Counted from the stretch's first letter, positions 5,863 through 13,986 are shown. The stretch: DNA of 35,800 nucleotides from Burkholderiaceae bacterium (GCA_024637155.1 JAGXFR010000036.1:1-35800), one strand, 5' to 3'. Notes: a model not told the origin generated them from the sequence alone. Made by a program: numbers and translations.

Positions 5863-7872
5863 ATGCGGCTACGAAACCTGGCGACACGCGCCCTCACCGG
5901 CGGTGTCGCGTTATTGTTGGCGCTCCTCGTCACGATCCCGGCTGCGATGGCGCAGACCAGCGGCCCAAAGCTCGACAACGCAAGTTGCCTGAACTGTCAC
6001 GAGGCCAAGAAGAAGAAGATCGAGGTCACCCCGGAACAGGGGGAAGCGCGCGCGTTGCGCGGCGTTCCCAAGGAGCGCTTCGCCAAGGCCGTCCACGCCA
6101 AGCTGCAATGCGTCGACTGCCACACGAATATCATCGACCTCGCCGAGAGCATGGGTCGACACGCCACCCTGGGCGCACAGGCCGCCAGCAAGGTCGACTG
6201 CGTCGAGTGCCACTTCAATCTGTGGGAGAAGGCAAAGCGCGACAACCAGACCGCGGCCAATCCGCGTCTGGGACTGGTCGTCGAGATCGCCGGCGCCTAC
6301 GCCAAGTCCTGGCACGCGCGCAAGAACACCGACAATCCGAGCGGAGTCAACGCCAGTTGCAACGACTGCCACAACACGCACACCTTCGACATCCCGCTGC
6401 AGGGCAGCAAGGAGCGGACACAGTGGCGCCTGGGCGGCGCGGAATTGTGCGGCACCTGCCACACCGATCAGCTCGAGGAGTACAAGGAGTCGGTGCACGG
6501 CAAGCAGATCGACGAAAAGAAGAACCCCAAGGCGGCGGTGTGCTTCGATTGCCACACGGCGCACTCGGTCACCTCGACTTCGGCGGCGACCTTCAAGGTA
6601 CAGATTACCGCCCAGTGCGGGAACTGCCATACGGAGAGCGTGGCGTCCTACAAGGCGACGTACCACGGGAAGATCACTCAGCTCGGCTATGCGGGTACGG
6701 CCAAGTGCTTCAACTGCCACGGCAGCCACGGCATCCTGCGGGTTGATGATCCGGAGTCCACGGTGGCTGGCGAGAACCGGCTCAAGACCTGCCAGACCTG
6801 CCACAACCCGAGGAAGGGCCTGCCGCTGGCAACCGCTGGTTTCGCGACATTCCTGCCGCACGCGGTGACCAACGACTTCTTCAAGTACCCGCAGATGTGG
6901 CTCGCCTACAAGTTGATGATCGGGCTGCTGGTGGGCACCTTTGCGTTCTTCTGGACACACAGTGCGCTGTGGTTCTACCGGGAGTACAAGGAGCGCAAGG
7001 AGCGCAAGGGACGGCCGCACGTGCAGGTCGACGCCCTGCCCGAGCAGTACCGGGGCAAGCACTTCCGGCGCTTCACGCGCACCTGGCGCATCGCGCACCT
7101 GCTGTTCGCGCTCAGCCTCATGACACTTACGATCACCGGAATGCCCCTGCTTTATTCGAACGCGGATTGGGCCTACTACGTGATCAAGTGGGTCGGCGGC
7201 CCGGGTATCGCCGGCTGGATCCATCGGGGCGCGGCGCTGGTCTTCGTCGGGGTGTTTATCTGGCACCTGCTCTACATCGGGATCCGGATCGGGCGCGACT
7301 TCAAGAACTTCAAGCTCTTCGGTCCGCACTCCATGGTGCCGAACCTCGCGGACCTGCGCGACATCTACGCGATGTTCGAGTGGTTCCTCGGGCAGGGACC
7401 GCGGCCGAAGTTCGACCGCTGGACTTATTGGGAGAAGTTCGACTACTGGGCTCCGTTCTGGGGGGTCACGATCATCGGCGTCAGTGGCCTGATGATGTGG
7501 ATCCCGGCGGCGGTCGCGGTGTATCTCCCGGGCTGGGTCTTCAACGTCGCGGCGATCTTCCACGGCGACGAGGCCATCCTGGCGGTCGTGTTCCTGTTCA
7601 CCGTGCACTTCTTCAACAACCACTTCCGACCGGACAAGTTCCCGCTCGATGTGGTGATGTTCACGGGGACGGTACCGCTCGACGAGTTCCGGCATGAGCA
7701 CGCCTTGGAATACCAGCGGCTGCGCGACTCCGGGGAACTGGAGAAGTACATAGTCGAACAGCCTTCGCGCCCGATGACGCTGGGCTCGCGTGTGCTCGGC
7801 TTCACGCTGATGGCCATCGGCCTGACGCTGCTCACTCTGGTGGCGATCGGCACCTTCTTCGTCGGACACTGA
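5863..7872 (+). CDS. CbcL-like fusion: nine-haem periplasmic cytochrome c plus membrane cytochrome b
   Basis: 669 residues from ATG 5863 (GGGAAGAAGAG upstream); a longer frame from 5806 only adds a basic lead. The signal peptide is cleaved after AMA (about residue 30). Nine CXXCH motifs follow, at Cys42, 83, 113, 166, 196, 227, 252, 282 and 310. Membrane helices begin at about residue 346 and continue at about 408, 453, 528, 566 and 643. The membrane part resembles the cytochrome b561 / hydrogenase-formate dehydrogenase b subunit fold, with candidate b-haem ligands His412, His454, His468, His567 and His582. A nine-haem c domain fused to such a b domain is the layout described for Geobacter CbcL, an inner-membrane menaquinol oxidase used in extracellular electron transfer. 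Quinol oxidation and electron delivery to the small periplasmic cytochromes next door is the likely role; direction of flow and final acceptor are unknown. Confidence 0.88.
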   Translation: MRLRNLATRALTGGVALLLALLVTIPAAMAQTSGPKLDNASCLNCHEAKKKKIEVTPEQGEARALRGVPKERFAKAVHAKLQCVDCHTNIIDLAESMGRHATLGAQAASKVDCVECHFNLWEKAKRDNQTAANPRLGLVVEIAGAYAKSWHARKNTDNPSGVNASCNDCHNTHTFDIPLQGSKERTQWRLGGAELCGTCHTDQLEEYKESVHGKQIDEKKNPKAAVCFDCHTAHSVTSTSAATFKVQITAQCGNCHTESVASYKATYHGKITQLGYAGTAKCFNCHGSHGILRVDDPESTVAGENRLKTCQTCHNPRKGLPLATAGFATFLPHAVTNDFFKYPQMWLAYKLMIGLLVGTFAFFWTHSALWFYREYKERKERKGRPHVQVDALPEQYRGKHFRRFTRTWRIAHLLFALSLMTLTITGMPLLYSNADWAYYVIKWVGGPGIAGWIHRGAALVFVGVFIWHLLYIGIRIGRDFKNFKLFGPHSMVPNLADLRDIYAMFEWFLGQGPRPKFDRWTYWEKFDYWAPFWGVTIIGVSGLMMWIPAAVAVYLPGWVFNVAAIFHGDEAILAVVFLFTVHFFNNHFRPDKFPLDVVMFTGTVPLDEFRHEHALEYQRLRDSGELEKYIVEQPSRPMTLGSRVLGFTLMAIGLTLLTLVAIGTFFVGH

Positions 7873-7903
7873 CGCAAGAGGTACGCAGGCAGTCATCGCA
7901 CAA

Positions 7904-7935
7904 CCCCCGGCGAGTCCGCTCGCCGGGGGTTTTTT
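7904..7935 (+). terminator. Strong intrinsic terminator closing the cytochrome cluster
   Basis: CCCCCGGCGAG, loop TCCG, then CTCGCCGGGGG form a perfect 11-bp stem followed at once by six T. It lies 31 bases after the fusion gene's stop and cleanly separates the cytochrome unit from the TPR gene downstream. Confidence 0.95.
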
Positions 7936-8044
7936 CTTGGCTGATCGCCGCACTCCGCCACGCCGCGCCGGGCAGCAGGATGCCGGGTGTCGGGTTCTGC
8001 TAAAGTGCGGGATTGTTCGCTCGTCAGCAGGCTGGGGAAAGAAA

Positions 8045-8701
8045 ATGGCTGCAAAACGCACAGGATCGCGCTCCGCAAGCAAGGCGGCGGCGCCCGAAAC
8101 ACCCCCTCCTTCGGGCGGGGTGCCGATCTGGATCATCAGCCTGATCGTCACGATTCCGATCGTCGCGGTCGTGCTGTTCTGGCAGTTCGGCAGCGCATTT
8201 CAGCCGCGAGACGCGACTTCCGCAAAGGCCGCCACCACCCAGCAGCCGCACGACTCCGACGAAGAGCTTGCCAAGATGGCGGCGCAGCTTGCGGCCCGTC
8301 TCGAGAAGAACCCCGGCGACATCGAGGGTATGGCGATGCTGGCGCGCACCTACTACACGATGCGGGACTACGCCAAGGCGGTATCGGTGTTCGAGCGTCT
8401 GATGCCGACGATCCCCGATGAGGCGTCCATTCTGGCCGACTACGCGGACGCCCTGGCCGTCACCCAGAACAACGATCTGGCGGGCAAGCCGATGGAGCTC
8501 GTGCAGCGCGCGCTCAAGGCCGATCCGACGAACTGGAAGGCCCTCGCGATGTCGGCGACCGACGCATTTCGGCGCAAGGACTACGCGTCGGCGATCCGGC
8601 ACTGGGAGAAGGCGCGGGGCAGCGTTCCGGCCGGATCGGATATGGTGCGTTCGATCGATACCAGCATTGCGCAGGCGCGCGAACTCGCCGCCAAGCCCTA
8701 A
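8045..8701 (+). CDS. CcmI/NrfG-like TPR protein, probable cytochrome c maturation factor
   Basis: 218 residues from ATG 8045, preceded by GGGGAAAG; a longer frame from 7937 runs into the terminator and is rejected. The N-terminus is basic and Ala/Ser-rich, then a single membrane helix at about 27-48 anchors a periplasmic domain. Residues about 75-215 form three to four TPR units (LEKNPGDIEGMAMLARTYY, ALKADPTNWKALAMSATDA, then DYASAIRHWEKAR). This matches the periplasmic part of CcmI (CycH) and NrfG, which hold apocytochrome c C-termini for haem ligation. Only one helix precedes the TPRs, where full CcmI has two with a cytoplasmic zipper between, so it is a reduced version. No ccmF or ccmH is in the window. 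Its place right after a haem-rich cluster supports a role in maturation of those cytochromes. Confidence 0.7.
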   Translation: MAAKRTGSRSASKAAAPETPPPSGGVPIWIISLIVTIPIVAVVLFWQFGSAFQPRDATSAKAATTQQPHDSDEELAKMAAQLAARLEKNPGDIEGMAMLARTYYTMRDYAKAVSVFERLMPTIPDEASILADYADALAVTQNNDLAGKPMELVQRALKADPTNWKALAMSATDAFRRKDYASAIRHWEKARGSVPAGSDMVRSIDTSIAQARELAAKP

Positions 8702-8802
8702 GGCCCATGCGCTCCCCGTGCGCCGGGCGCGCACGCCTGGGGATCACCGGCTCGCGATGCCGGGATGCGACCGGCCGCCCCGACGCGTCCGCCCGAAAGT
8801 CT

Positions 8803-8838
8803 CATAATAGGGTCACCTGACGGCGCACCTGCCGTCAG
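8803..8838 (+). promoter_or_regulatory. Possible -10 element and 5' hairpin before the DUF302 gene
   Basis: CATAAT at 8803-8808 resembles a -10 box, though no good -35 lies at the right distance. A perfect 7-bp stem, CTGACGG (8817-8823) with CCGTCAG (8832-8838), would lie at the very 5' end of the transcript, just ahead of the ribosome site (GGAG, about 8847). It could stabilise the message or modulate translation. Confidence 0.3.
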
Positions 8839-8857
8839 CACGCAATGGAGCAAAAAG

Positions 8858-9253
8858 ATGAATGAACTGAGCTATGGCTACGAGAAGCTGCTGGGCGGCG
8901 CAACCTTCGAGGATGCAACCGAACGGGTGACCGCGGCGCTGGCCGCCGAAGGCTTCGGCATCCTCACCGAGATCGACGTGCAGGCCACGCTGAAGAAGAA
9001 ACTCGACAAGGATTTCCGACGTTACAAGATCCTCGGTTCCTGCAATCCGAACCTTGCCCATCAGGCGCTGCTCGGCGAGCCCCAGATCGGGCTGCTTCTG
9101 CCGTGCAACGTGGTCGTGCAGGAGACCGATCAGGGAATCAGCGTTTCGATCGCGAGCCCCCGGGCGATGTTCAGCCTCGTGGGCAAAGCGGGGATGGAGG
9201 ATCTGGTCGCCGACGCTGAAGCGCGGCTCGCACGGGTCCTCGCCGCAACCTGA
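8858..9253 (+). CDS. DUF302 family protein
   Basis: 131 residues from ATG 8858 behind GGAGCAAAAAG. The whole protein is one DUF302 domain: a first strand with a Tyr-rich start (LSYGYEKLL), a helix (FEDATERVTAALAAEGFG), the strand ILTEIDVQATLKKKL, then KILGSCNPNLAHQALL and LLPCNVVVQE. The CNP turn and the Cys in LPCNV are the usual conserved positions. The family is cytosolic here, with no signal peptide, and its biochemical role is unknown; members often occur next to redox or stress genes, as they do here with universal stress proteins downstream. It is probably transcribed with the following Usp gene, which starts 67 bases later. Confidence 0.85.
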   Translation: MNELSYGYEKLLGGATFEDATERVTAALAAEGFGILTEIDVQATLKKKLDKDFRRYKILGSCNPNLAHQALLGEPQIGLLLPCNVVVQETDQGISVSIASPRAMFSLVGKAGMEDLVADAEARLARVLAAT

Positions 9254-9320
9254 ACCGCATGCGCAGACGCGTGAGTCGTCTGCCTCGCCGCCGAATCGTG
9301 CGGCCCATCACGGAGCAACA

Positions 9321-10679
9321 GTGAAGATCATTTGTGGTACCGATTTCAGCAAGGAAGCGGCCGAGGTTGCGACACTGGCAGCGCGCGTCGCGGACACCGG
9401 AAATGTGCACGGAACGGTGGAACTGGCACACGTGCTCGAGAAGAAGTCCTCGCTGCGACGCTTGACGAAACCCGGTGCACCGGCCGCGAGCGCGGAGAAA
9501 CGCCTCGCTGCCGAGGCGCAGCGGCTGCGCAAGAAGGGCACGGTCGTCACGACCCGTCTGCTCGACGGGAATAGCGACCAGACGCTGCTCGACGCCGACA
9601 CCGGCGAGGCTGCCGATTTGGTCATGCTCGCGTCTCTCAGCGGCGGGGTGGCGGGACGCTTTCCGTTGGGCCGCACCTGCGAGTTGATGCTCGATCAGTC
9701 GCCGGTTCCGGTGCTCATCGTACGCAACGTTCCGCCCTTGCTCGAATGGCTCGATGGGACGCGACCCCTGCGCGTTTTCTGCGCCTTCGACTTCACCCGG
9801 TCTGCCCGCCGGGCACTCGCCTGGGTGCCGCGGCTCGCGAAGAGGCAACCCTGCGAAATCATCGTCGCGCATGTCACCGACACGGCCGCTCACGCCGACG
9901 ATGTCGGTCTGAGCACGCACGGGCATGGGGAAGAGCCGGATCCGAGCGCCGATGAACTGCTGCAAGCCGAGATCAGCCGCAGGGTAGATCGCGTACTCGG
10001 TGGGCTGGTCTACCGGATTCTGATTTCGGACCACCTTGGGGCACCGGCAACACGCCTGCTGCATCTGGCCGATCGCGAGGGTGCGGACCTGATCATCGTC
10101 GGATCCCACCAGCGCAGCCGAGGCGAAATGGTCCTTACGGGATCGATGTCGCAGGACATGGCACGCGAAGGCTCCCAGAGCCTGCTCGTCGTACCGCTGC
10201 GCGCGCCCGGCCCGGTCGAACGTTATCCGCCGATCGAGCGGATGCTCATCGCCACCGACTTGTCGCCCGAGTGCAATCTCGCTGCACGCCGGGCCCTCGC
10301 GCTGGCGCCGGCCGGCGCGGAAATCGTGCTGGTGACCGTGCTCCATCCGCGGGAGTTGCCCAACCGCGAGTTCGTGCGGGACGTGACGGGTCCGCGCTTC
10401 ATCGCGGGCCATGCGGACTGGATCCAACGATCCTACGACGCGCTCTCGGAACTGCTTCCCGAGGGTGCCGATGAAACGCGCATGCACGTGGAGGTCGTCG
10501 AAGACGAGGACGTCGCCGAGGGCATCCGCCGCGCGGCCAACCGCTTTGACGTGAGCGTGGTCTGCCTGGCCACGGAAGGGCGCACGGGGCTGCGGGCACT
10601 GGTGCTGGGTTCGACTGCCCAGGACGTGATCGCGATCCTCAAGCGCCCGATCCTGCTGATTCCGCCCGAAGAACCCTGA
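9321..10679 (+). CDS. Universal stress protein with three tandem Usp domains
   Basis: 452 residues from GTG 9321, preceded by CGGAG; the frame is open much further left but that part is the DUF302 gene read out of frame. Three UspA-type alpha/beta domains follow one another: about 1-135 (starts KIICGTDFS, ends VPVLIVRN), 149-293 (RVFCAFDFTRSARRAL to SLLVVPL) and 305-447 (RMLIATDLSPECNLAARRAL to PILLIPP). The third keeps a recognisable G-x2-G-x(n)-G-S nucleotide loop (GRTGLRALVLGST); the second keeps a partial one (RGEMVLTGSMS) and the first a degenerate one. Domain two carries a His/Glu/Asp-rich insert (about 191-210). Most Usp proteins have one or two domains; three is unusual. A role in ATP-linked stress sensing is inferred from the family. 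It is followed 60 bases later by a single-domain Usp gene. Confidence 0.85.
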   Translation: MKIICGTDFSKEAAEVATLAARVADTGNVHGTVELAHVLEKKSSLRRLTKPGAPAASAEKRLAAEAQRLRKKGTVVTTRLLDGNSDQTLLDADTGEAADLVMLASLSGGVAGRFPLGRTCELMLDQSPVPVLIVRNVPPLLEWLDGTRPLRVFCAFDFTRSARRALAWVPRLAKRQPCEIIVAHVTDTAAHADDVGLSTHGHGEEPDPSADELLQAEISRRVDRVLGGLVYRILISDHLGAPATRLLHLADREGADLIIVGSHQRSRGEMVLTGSMSQDMAREGSQSLLVVPLRAPGPVERYPPIERMLIATDLSPECNLAARRALALAPAGAEIVLVTVLHPRELPNREFVRDVTGPRFIAGHADWIQRSYDALSELLPEGADETRMHVEVVEDEDVAEGIRRAANRFDVSVVCLATEGRTGLRALVLGSTAQDVIAILKRPILLIPPEEP

Positions 10680-10739
10680 GCAAGCGGGCGGCTGACCGGT
10701 AGAATCAGGATTGTCCGTCCAGACGCAGGGAGGAAGATC

Positions 10740-11192
10740 ATGTACCGACACATCCTGGTGCCGACCGACGGCACCGAGTTGTCCTACGAGTCTGCCGAAC
10801 ATGCGATCGCGCTGGCGCGCTCGCTGGACGCAAAGATCACGACGATCCACGTGATGCCGGAGTATCTCGCGCCGGCCTTCGCCGAGTCCCCGACCTTCGT
10901 GCAGAAATCCTACGAGGAGTTCGTTCGCGCGACCGAGGCGGATGCCGACAAGGCGATGGCCGCAATCGCCACGGCCGCCAAGGACGCGGGTGTCGCATGC
11001 GAGCAGCTTCGCGTGCGGGATGCGCAACCCTATCGCCACATCATCGACGCCGCCGCGAAGCAAGGGTGCGACCTGATCTTCATGGCTTCCCACGGGCGCC
11101 GTGGACTGAGCGCGCTGCTGCTCGGCAGCGAGACGAACAAGGTGCTGACGCACTCTCGAATTCCCGTGCTCGTGCACCGCATGGGCGGATAG
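10740..11192 (+). CDS. Universal stress protein, single UspA domain
   Basis: 150 residues from ATG 10740 with a strong GGGAGGAAG site. It begins MYRHILVPTDGTELS, a standard first strand with the ATP-contacting Asp, and has the full nucleotide-binding loop GRRGLSALLLGSETNKVL near residue 123, closing with IPVLVHRMG. This is an ATP-binding class Usp, normally a cytoplasmic homodimer linked to survival under starvation, oxygen or respiratory stress. It lies between the three-domain Usp and the NnrS-like gene and may be co-transcribed with them, since the next gene starts only 25 bases after its stop. Confidence 0.93.
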   Translation: MYRHILVPTDGTELSYESAEHAIALARSLDAKITTIHVMPEYLAPAFAESPTFVQKSYEEFVRATEADADKAMAAIATAAKDAGVACEQLRVRDAQPYRHIIDAAAKQGCDLIFMASHGRRGLSALLLGSETNKVLTHSRIPVLVHRMGG

Positions 11193-11217
11193 CAGCGCTC
11201 TTTCGCACGCAAGCCAC

Positions 11218-12465
11218 GTGACGAGTTCCGGGCCCCGTCGAGCGCGGCCGAAGATCGTGCTGGAGCAGATCTCCGAGCCCACGGGAATCGGTTCGCGCGC
11301 GCAAGCGGGTCGGCACGTGGTGCTGCTCGACCTGGGGATGCGCCCGTTCTATCTGCTGGCGGCGATTTGGGCGGCGCTGTCGGTACTTGCCTGGGGCTTC
11401 GGCATGGCGGGGTGGCTGCCGATCCCGGTCGCGATGACCTGGCACGGGCACGAGATGATCTTCGGCTTCACCGCTGCCGTGATCGTCGGTTTTCTGCTCA
11501 CCGCCGCGCGCAACTGGACCGGCCGTGACACCGCCAGCGGATTGCGGCTCGGGCTGTTGTGCGCGCTGTGGATCGTCGCTCGACTGTCGGCGGTCACGGG
11601 ACCGGGGTGGCTCGCCGCGGCGGCCAACGGGCTCTTCTTTCTCGCCAGCGCTCTCGAACTCGCCCGCGTACTCGTCCCGGAGAAGAAACCCAAGAACCTG
11701 CTCTTCCCCGCCGTACTGCTCGTGCTCGGCATGGCATCGGTGACCTGGAATCTCGACCCGGCGCGCAGTCATGCGATGGCCCGCGTCGGACTTGGGGCGG
11801 TCGCGGTGATCGTCATCGTGATGAGCGGACGCGTGATTCCCGGGTTCACGCGCGCGAATCTGCAGCGTCCCGAGATTCGCAACTCCGTGTGGATCGAGGG
11901 CGCCCTGCTGAGCACCGCGCTGGCGATGCTCGCGATCGATGCCCTGCTCCTCGATCCCCGCTTCGCGGCCGTTGCGGGAATCCTCGGCGCAGCGCTCGCC
12001 GTGGCGCGCAGCCTGCGATGGAAACCGTGGGCCACCCGTGGCATCGCACTTCTGTGGATGCTCCATGCGGCACACGCGTGGCTGATCGTCTGGTTCGCGC
12101 TGCGCGCGGGCGCAGTCCTGGGGCTCGCCGGCGGCGAGTCGATGGCACTGCACGCGCTCACCGTCGGACTCGTCGGCGGCCTGTGCCTGGCGATGATGAT
12201 GCGCACCGCGCGCGGGCACAGCGGGCGGGCGGTGATTGCGTCGCGCTGGGACGTGGCGGCATTCGTGGCCCTGATGCTGGCCGCGCTCACGCGCGTGCTG
12301 GCGCCCCTGATGCCCACGCAATACCTGACGCTGATGATGATTTCGAGCGCGTTCTGGGCGTTGGCCTTCGGATCCTTCGCTGTGCTGTACATGCCGATGC
12401 TCGCGTTCGACTCCCGACGCCACCGCCGAGCCCCGGCAACCGAGCGTCCGACCCGAGAGGCGTAG
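11218..12465 (+). CDS. nnrS: NnrS family haem/copper membrane protein
   Basis: 415 residues with about 11-12 predicted membrane helices. Family marks are MRPFYLLAAIWAALS at the first helix (about 41-55), WHGHEMIFGF (about 75-84) with two His, the GRVIPGFTRAN loop, and HALTVGLVGG with another His. NnrS proteins bind haem and copper and protect cells from nitric oxide stress, often near denitrification genes; none of those are in this window. The start is uncertain: GTG 11218 gives a 40-residue lead before the first helix, while ATG 11338 would begin right at it. Family members normally have some residues ahead of the RPFF-like motif, so the longer form, or one from an intermediate GTG near 11320, is preferred. 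Confidence 0.85.
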   Translation: MTSSGPRRARPKIVLEQISEPTGIGSRAQAGRHVVLLDLGMRPFYLLAAIWAALSVLAWGFGMAGWLPIPVAMTWHGHEMIFGFTAAVIVGFLLTAARNWTGRDTASGLRLGLLCALWIVARLSAVTGPGWLAAAANGLFFLASALELARVLVPEKKPKNLLFPAVLLVLGMASVTWNLDPARSHAMARVGLGAVAVIVIVMSGRVIPGFTRANLQRPEIRNSVWIEGALLSTALAMLAIDALLLDPRFAAVAGILGAALAVARSLRWKPWATRGIALLWMLHAAHAWLIVWFALRAGAVLGLAGGESMALHALTVGLVGGLCLAMMMRTARGHSGRAVIASRWDVAAFVALMLAALTRVLAPLMPTQYLTLMMISSAFWALAFGSFAVLYMPMLAFDSRRHRRAPATERPTREA

Positions 12466-12548
12466 GGCGATCCGCCGCGCCGACTCTTGGCCGTCGAAGC
12501 GGCGGCGCGGCAAACTGAGTACCCGGAATCGCTCCCAAGGGCACCGCG

Positions 12549-13280
12549 GTGGACTTCCCCCTTCTTTCCCGTTCGACAACGCCTGCATCGTGGCATGAGG
12601 CCTGCGCCAGCGCGCGCTGCGAACGACTCGCCGATGTGCTGCACGAATTGCGCCAGCCGGCCAGTTCGCTCGCGCTGCTGCTGTCCGTTCTCGAGCGCCG
12701 CACCTGCGACCCGGCGCTGGTGCCGACCCTGCGCGCCGCGCAAGGGGCGATCTCCCGGCTGGGTGTGGTGTTCCCGGAGGGGCCGAAGGAGTGTGTCGCA
12801 GCAAACATCGAATCCGTCGGAGAGCCGGAGCACGAGGGCCAGGCATTCGCATGCGACGGCGCCCAGGTTGAAATGTGGCCCGTGCTTGCGCGCGGCTTGC
12901 CGCCGAACGGGAACGCGGCACGCAGCGCACGCGGACCGGTCCTGCTGGTCGAGGATCATGCCGACGTCGCGGAAGCACTCTCGACCCTGCTGCAGGACGC
13001 GGGGCACACCGTGGTCGTCGCCGCCCACGCGGACGCCGCGCTGGCGGAACTCGACGCGGGGGCTCCGATCCTCGCCGTGATTTCCGATCTGCGCCTTCCC
13101 GGGGCCGGGGACGGCATCGGGGTGCTGTGTTACGCCCGTGAACGCCACCCGGGAGCGGCGCTGGTGCTGATGACCGGAGATGCGGCCCCCGAAGTCGTGC
13201 GCACTGCGCAGCGCCTCGATCTGCGCCTGCTGCGCAAGCCGCTGCGCGCCGAAGAACTGATCGCGGCGCTGGCAAACTGA
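12549..13280 (+). CDS. H-box plus receiver-domain protein lacking a kinase ATPase domain
   Basis: 243 residues from GTG 12549. Residues about 24-72 look like a dimerisation/histidine-phosphotransfer helix pair, with the H-box LHELRQPASSLALLL and candidate phospho-His32; this is the style of hybrid kinases with a HELRQP or HDLRQP box. A short linker (about 75-127) shows no N, G1 or G2 box of a HATPase domain. Residues about 130-242 form a complete receiver: acidic pair Glu135/Asp136, phospho-acceptor Asp180 (ISDLRLPG), Thr209 (LMTGD) and Lys230 (RKPLR). There is no DNA-binding output domain. It may be a hybrid kinase that lost its catalytic domain, or a phosphorelay intermediate fed by another kinase. 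The linker is about 50 residues, too short to hide an ATPase domain. Its function is not known. Confidence 0.75.
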   Translation: MDFPLLSRSTTPASWHEACASARCERLADVLHELRQPASSLALLLSVLERRTCDPALVPTLRAAQGAISRLGVVFPEGPKECVAANIESVGEPEHEGQAFACDGAQVEMWPVLARGLPPNGNAARSARGPVLLVEDHADVAEALSTLLQDAGHTVVVAAHADAALAELDAGAPILAVISDLRLPGAGDGIGVLCYARERHPGAALVLMTGDAAPEVVRTAQRLDLRLLRKPLRAEELIAALAN

Positions 13281-13345
13281 TCCGCTGGATCCGGGCGCGG
13301 CGCACGCCCCGCGCGCCCCGACACAAGCCTGCTATCCTCGGCCCG

Positions 13346-13954
13346 ATGTCGTGTCGGTTCGCCCGCATTGTTGCCCCATTTCGGCTCGCGCTGCTGGTCG
13401 CGATGCTGCTCACGTTCGCCGGCCTGGCTCCGGCCCGGGCCGCGAGCCCTGCTGCGCAGCGTGGGGCGCAGTCGCAGCTTCCCGCCACCCCCCTCCAGGG
13501 AGAACTTCTCTCGGTGGCGGACGGAGATTCCTTCGTGCTGCGCGCCGCCGACGGGCGCGTGTGGCAGATCCGCATCGCGGGCATCGATGCGCCGGAGAGA
13601 ACGCAACCGTGGTCCGAGGTCGCGCGCAAGCAACTGCGCGGACGACTGCAAGGCCGCGAGATCCGCGTCGACGTCACGAAGTTCGACGTGTACGGCCGCA
13701 TCGTCGGCAACGTCCACGTGGTCGAGGAAGATATCGGCCTGGCACAGATCCACGACGGTATGGCGTGGCACTTCCGGCGCTACGCGAACGAGCAGGCGAG
13801 CGAGGCGCGCATCCGCTACGCGGCCGCGGAGACGGCTGCGCGGGAGGCACAGCGCGGACTCTGGCGCGATCCCGCCCCGGTCGAGCCAAGGTTGTTTCGC
13901 AAGGACCGGCGCAAGAGCGCACGCCCCGGCGCGAGCGGTGCCGCTGCGCCGTAG
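13346..13954 (+). CDS. Secreted thermonuclease (SNase)-like nuclease
   Basis: 202 residues from ATG 13346. The N-terminal signal peptide (hydrophobic stretch about 12-28, cleavage after ARA at about residue 32) sends it to the periplasm or outside. The SNase fold follows at about 50-170: LLSVADGDSFVLR with the metal-binding Asp, QIRIAGIDAPERTQP with the catalytic Arg and Glu, DVYGRIVGNV with the second catalytic Arg, then AQIHDGMAWHFRRYA and REAQRGLW. These residues fit a calcium-dependent nuclease acting on DNA or RNA. The tail after about 175 is basic and disordered. It is convergent with rlmB, whose stop is 33 bases away. Confidence 0.88.
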   Translation: MSCRFARIVAPFRLALLVAMLLTFAGLAPARAASPAAQRGAQSQLPATPLQGELLSVADGDSFVLRAADGRVWQIRIAGIDAPERTQPWSEVARKQLRGRLQGREIRVDVTKFDVYGRIVGNVHVVEEDIGLAQIHDGMAWHFRRYANEQASEARIRYAAAETAAREAQRGLWRDPAPVEPRLFRKDRRKSARPGASGAAAP

Positions 13955-13986
13955 AGCAGGCGCGCGGCGCGCGTGTTCCCTCCCGC

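Noticed and set aside
5911..8151. 746-residue frame on the minus strand opposite the cytochrome b/c fusion
   Set aside because: Antisense shadow; it runs through the strong terminator at 7904-7935 and has no recognisable domain.
9171..11282. 703-residue minus-strand frame opposite the Usp genes
   Set aside because: Antisense to three certain genes with ribosome sites and family motifs; no motif of its own.
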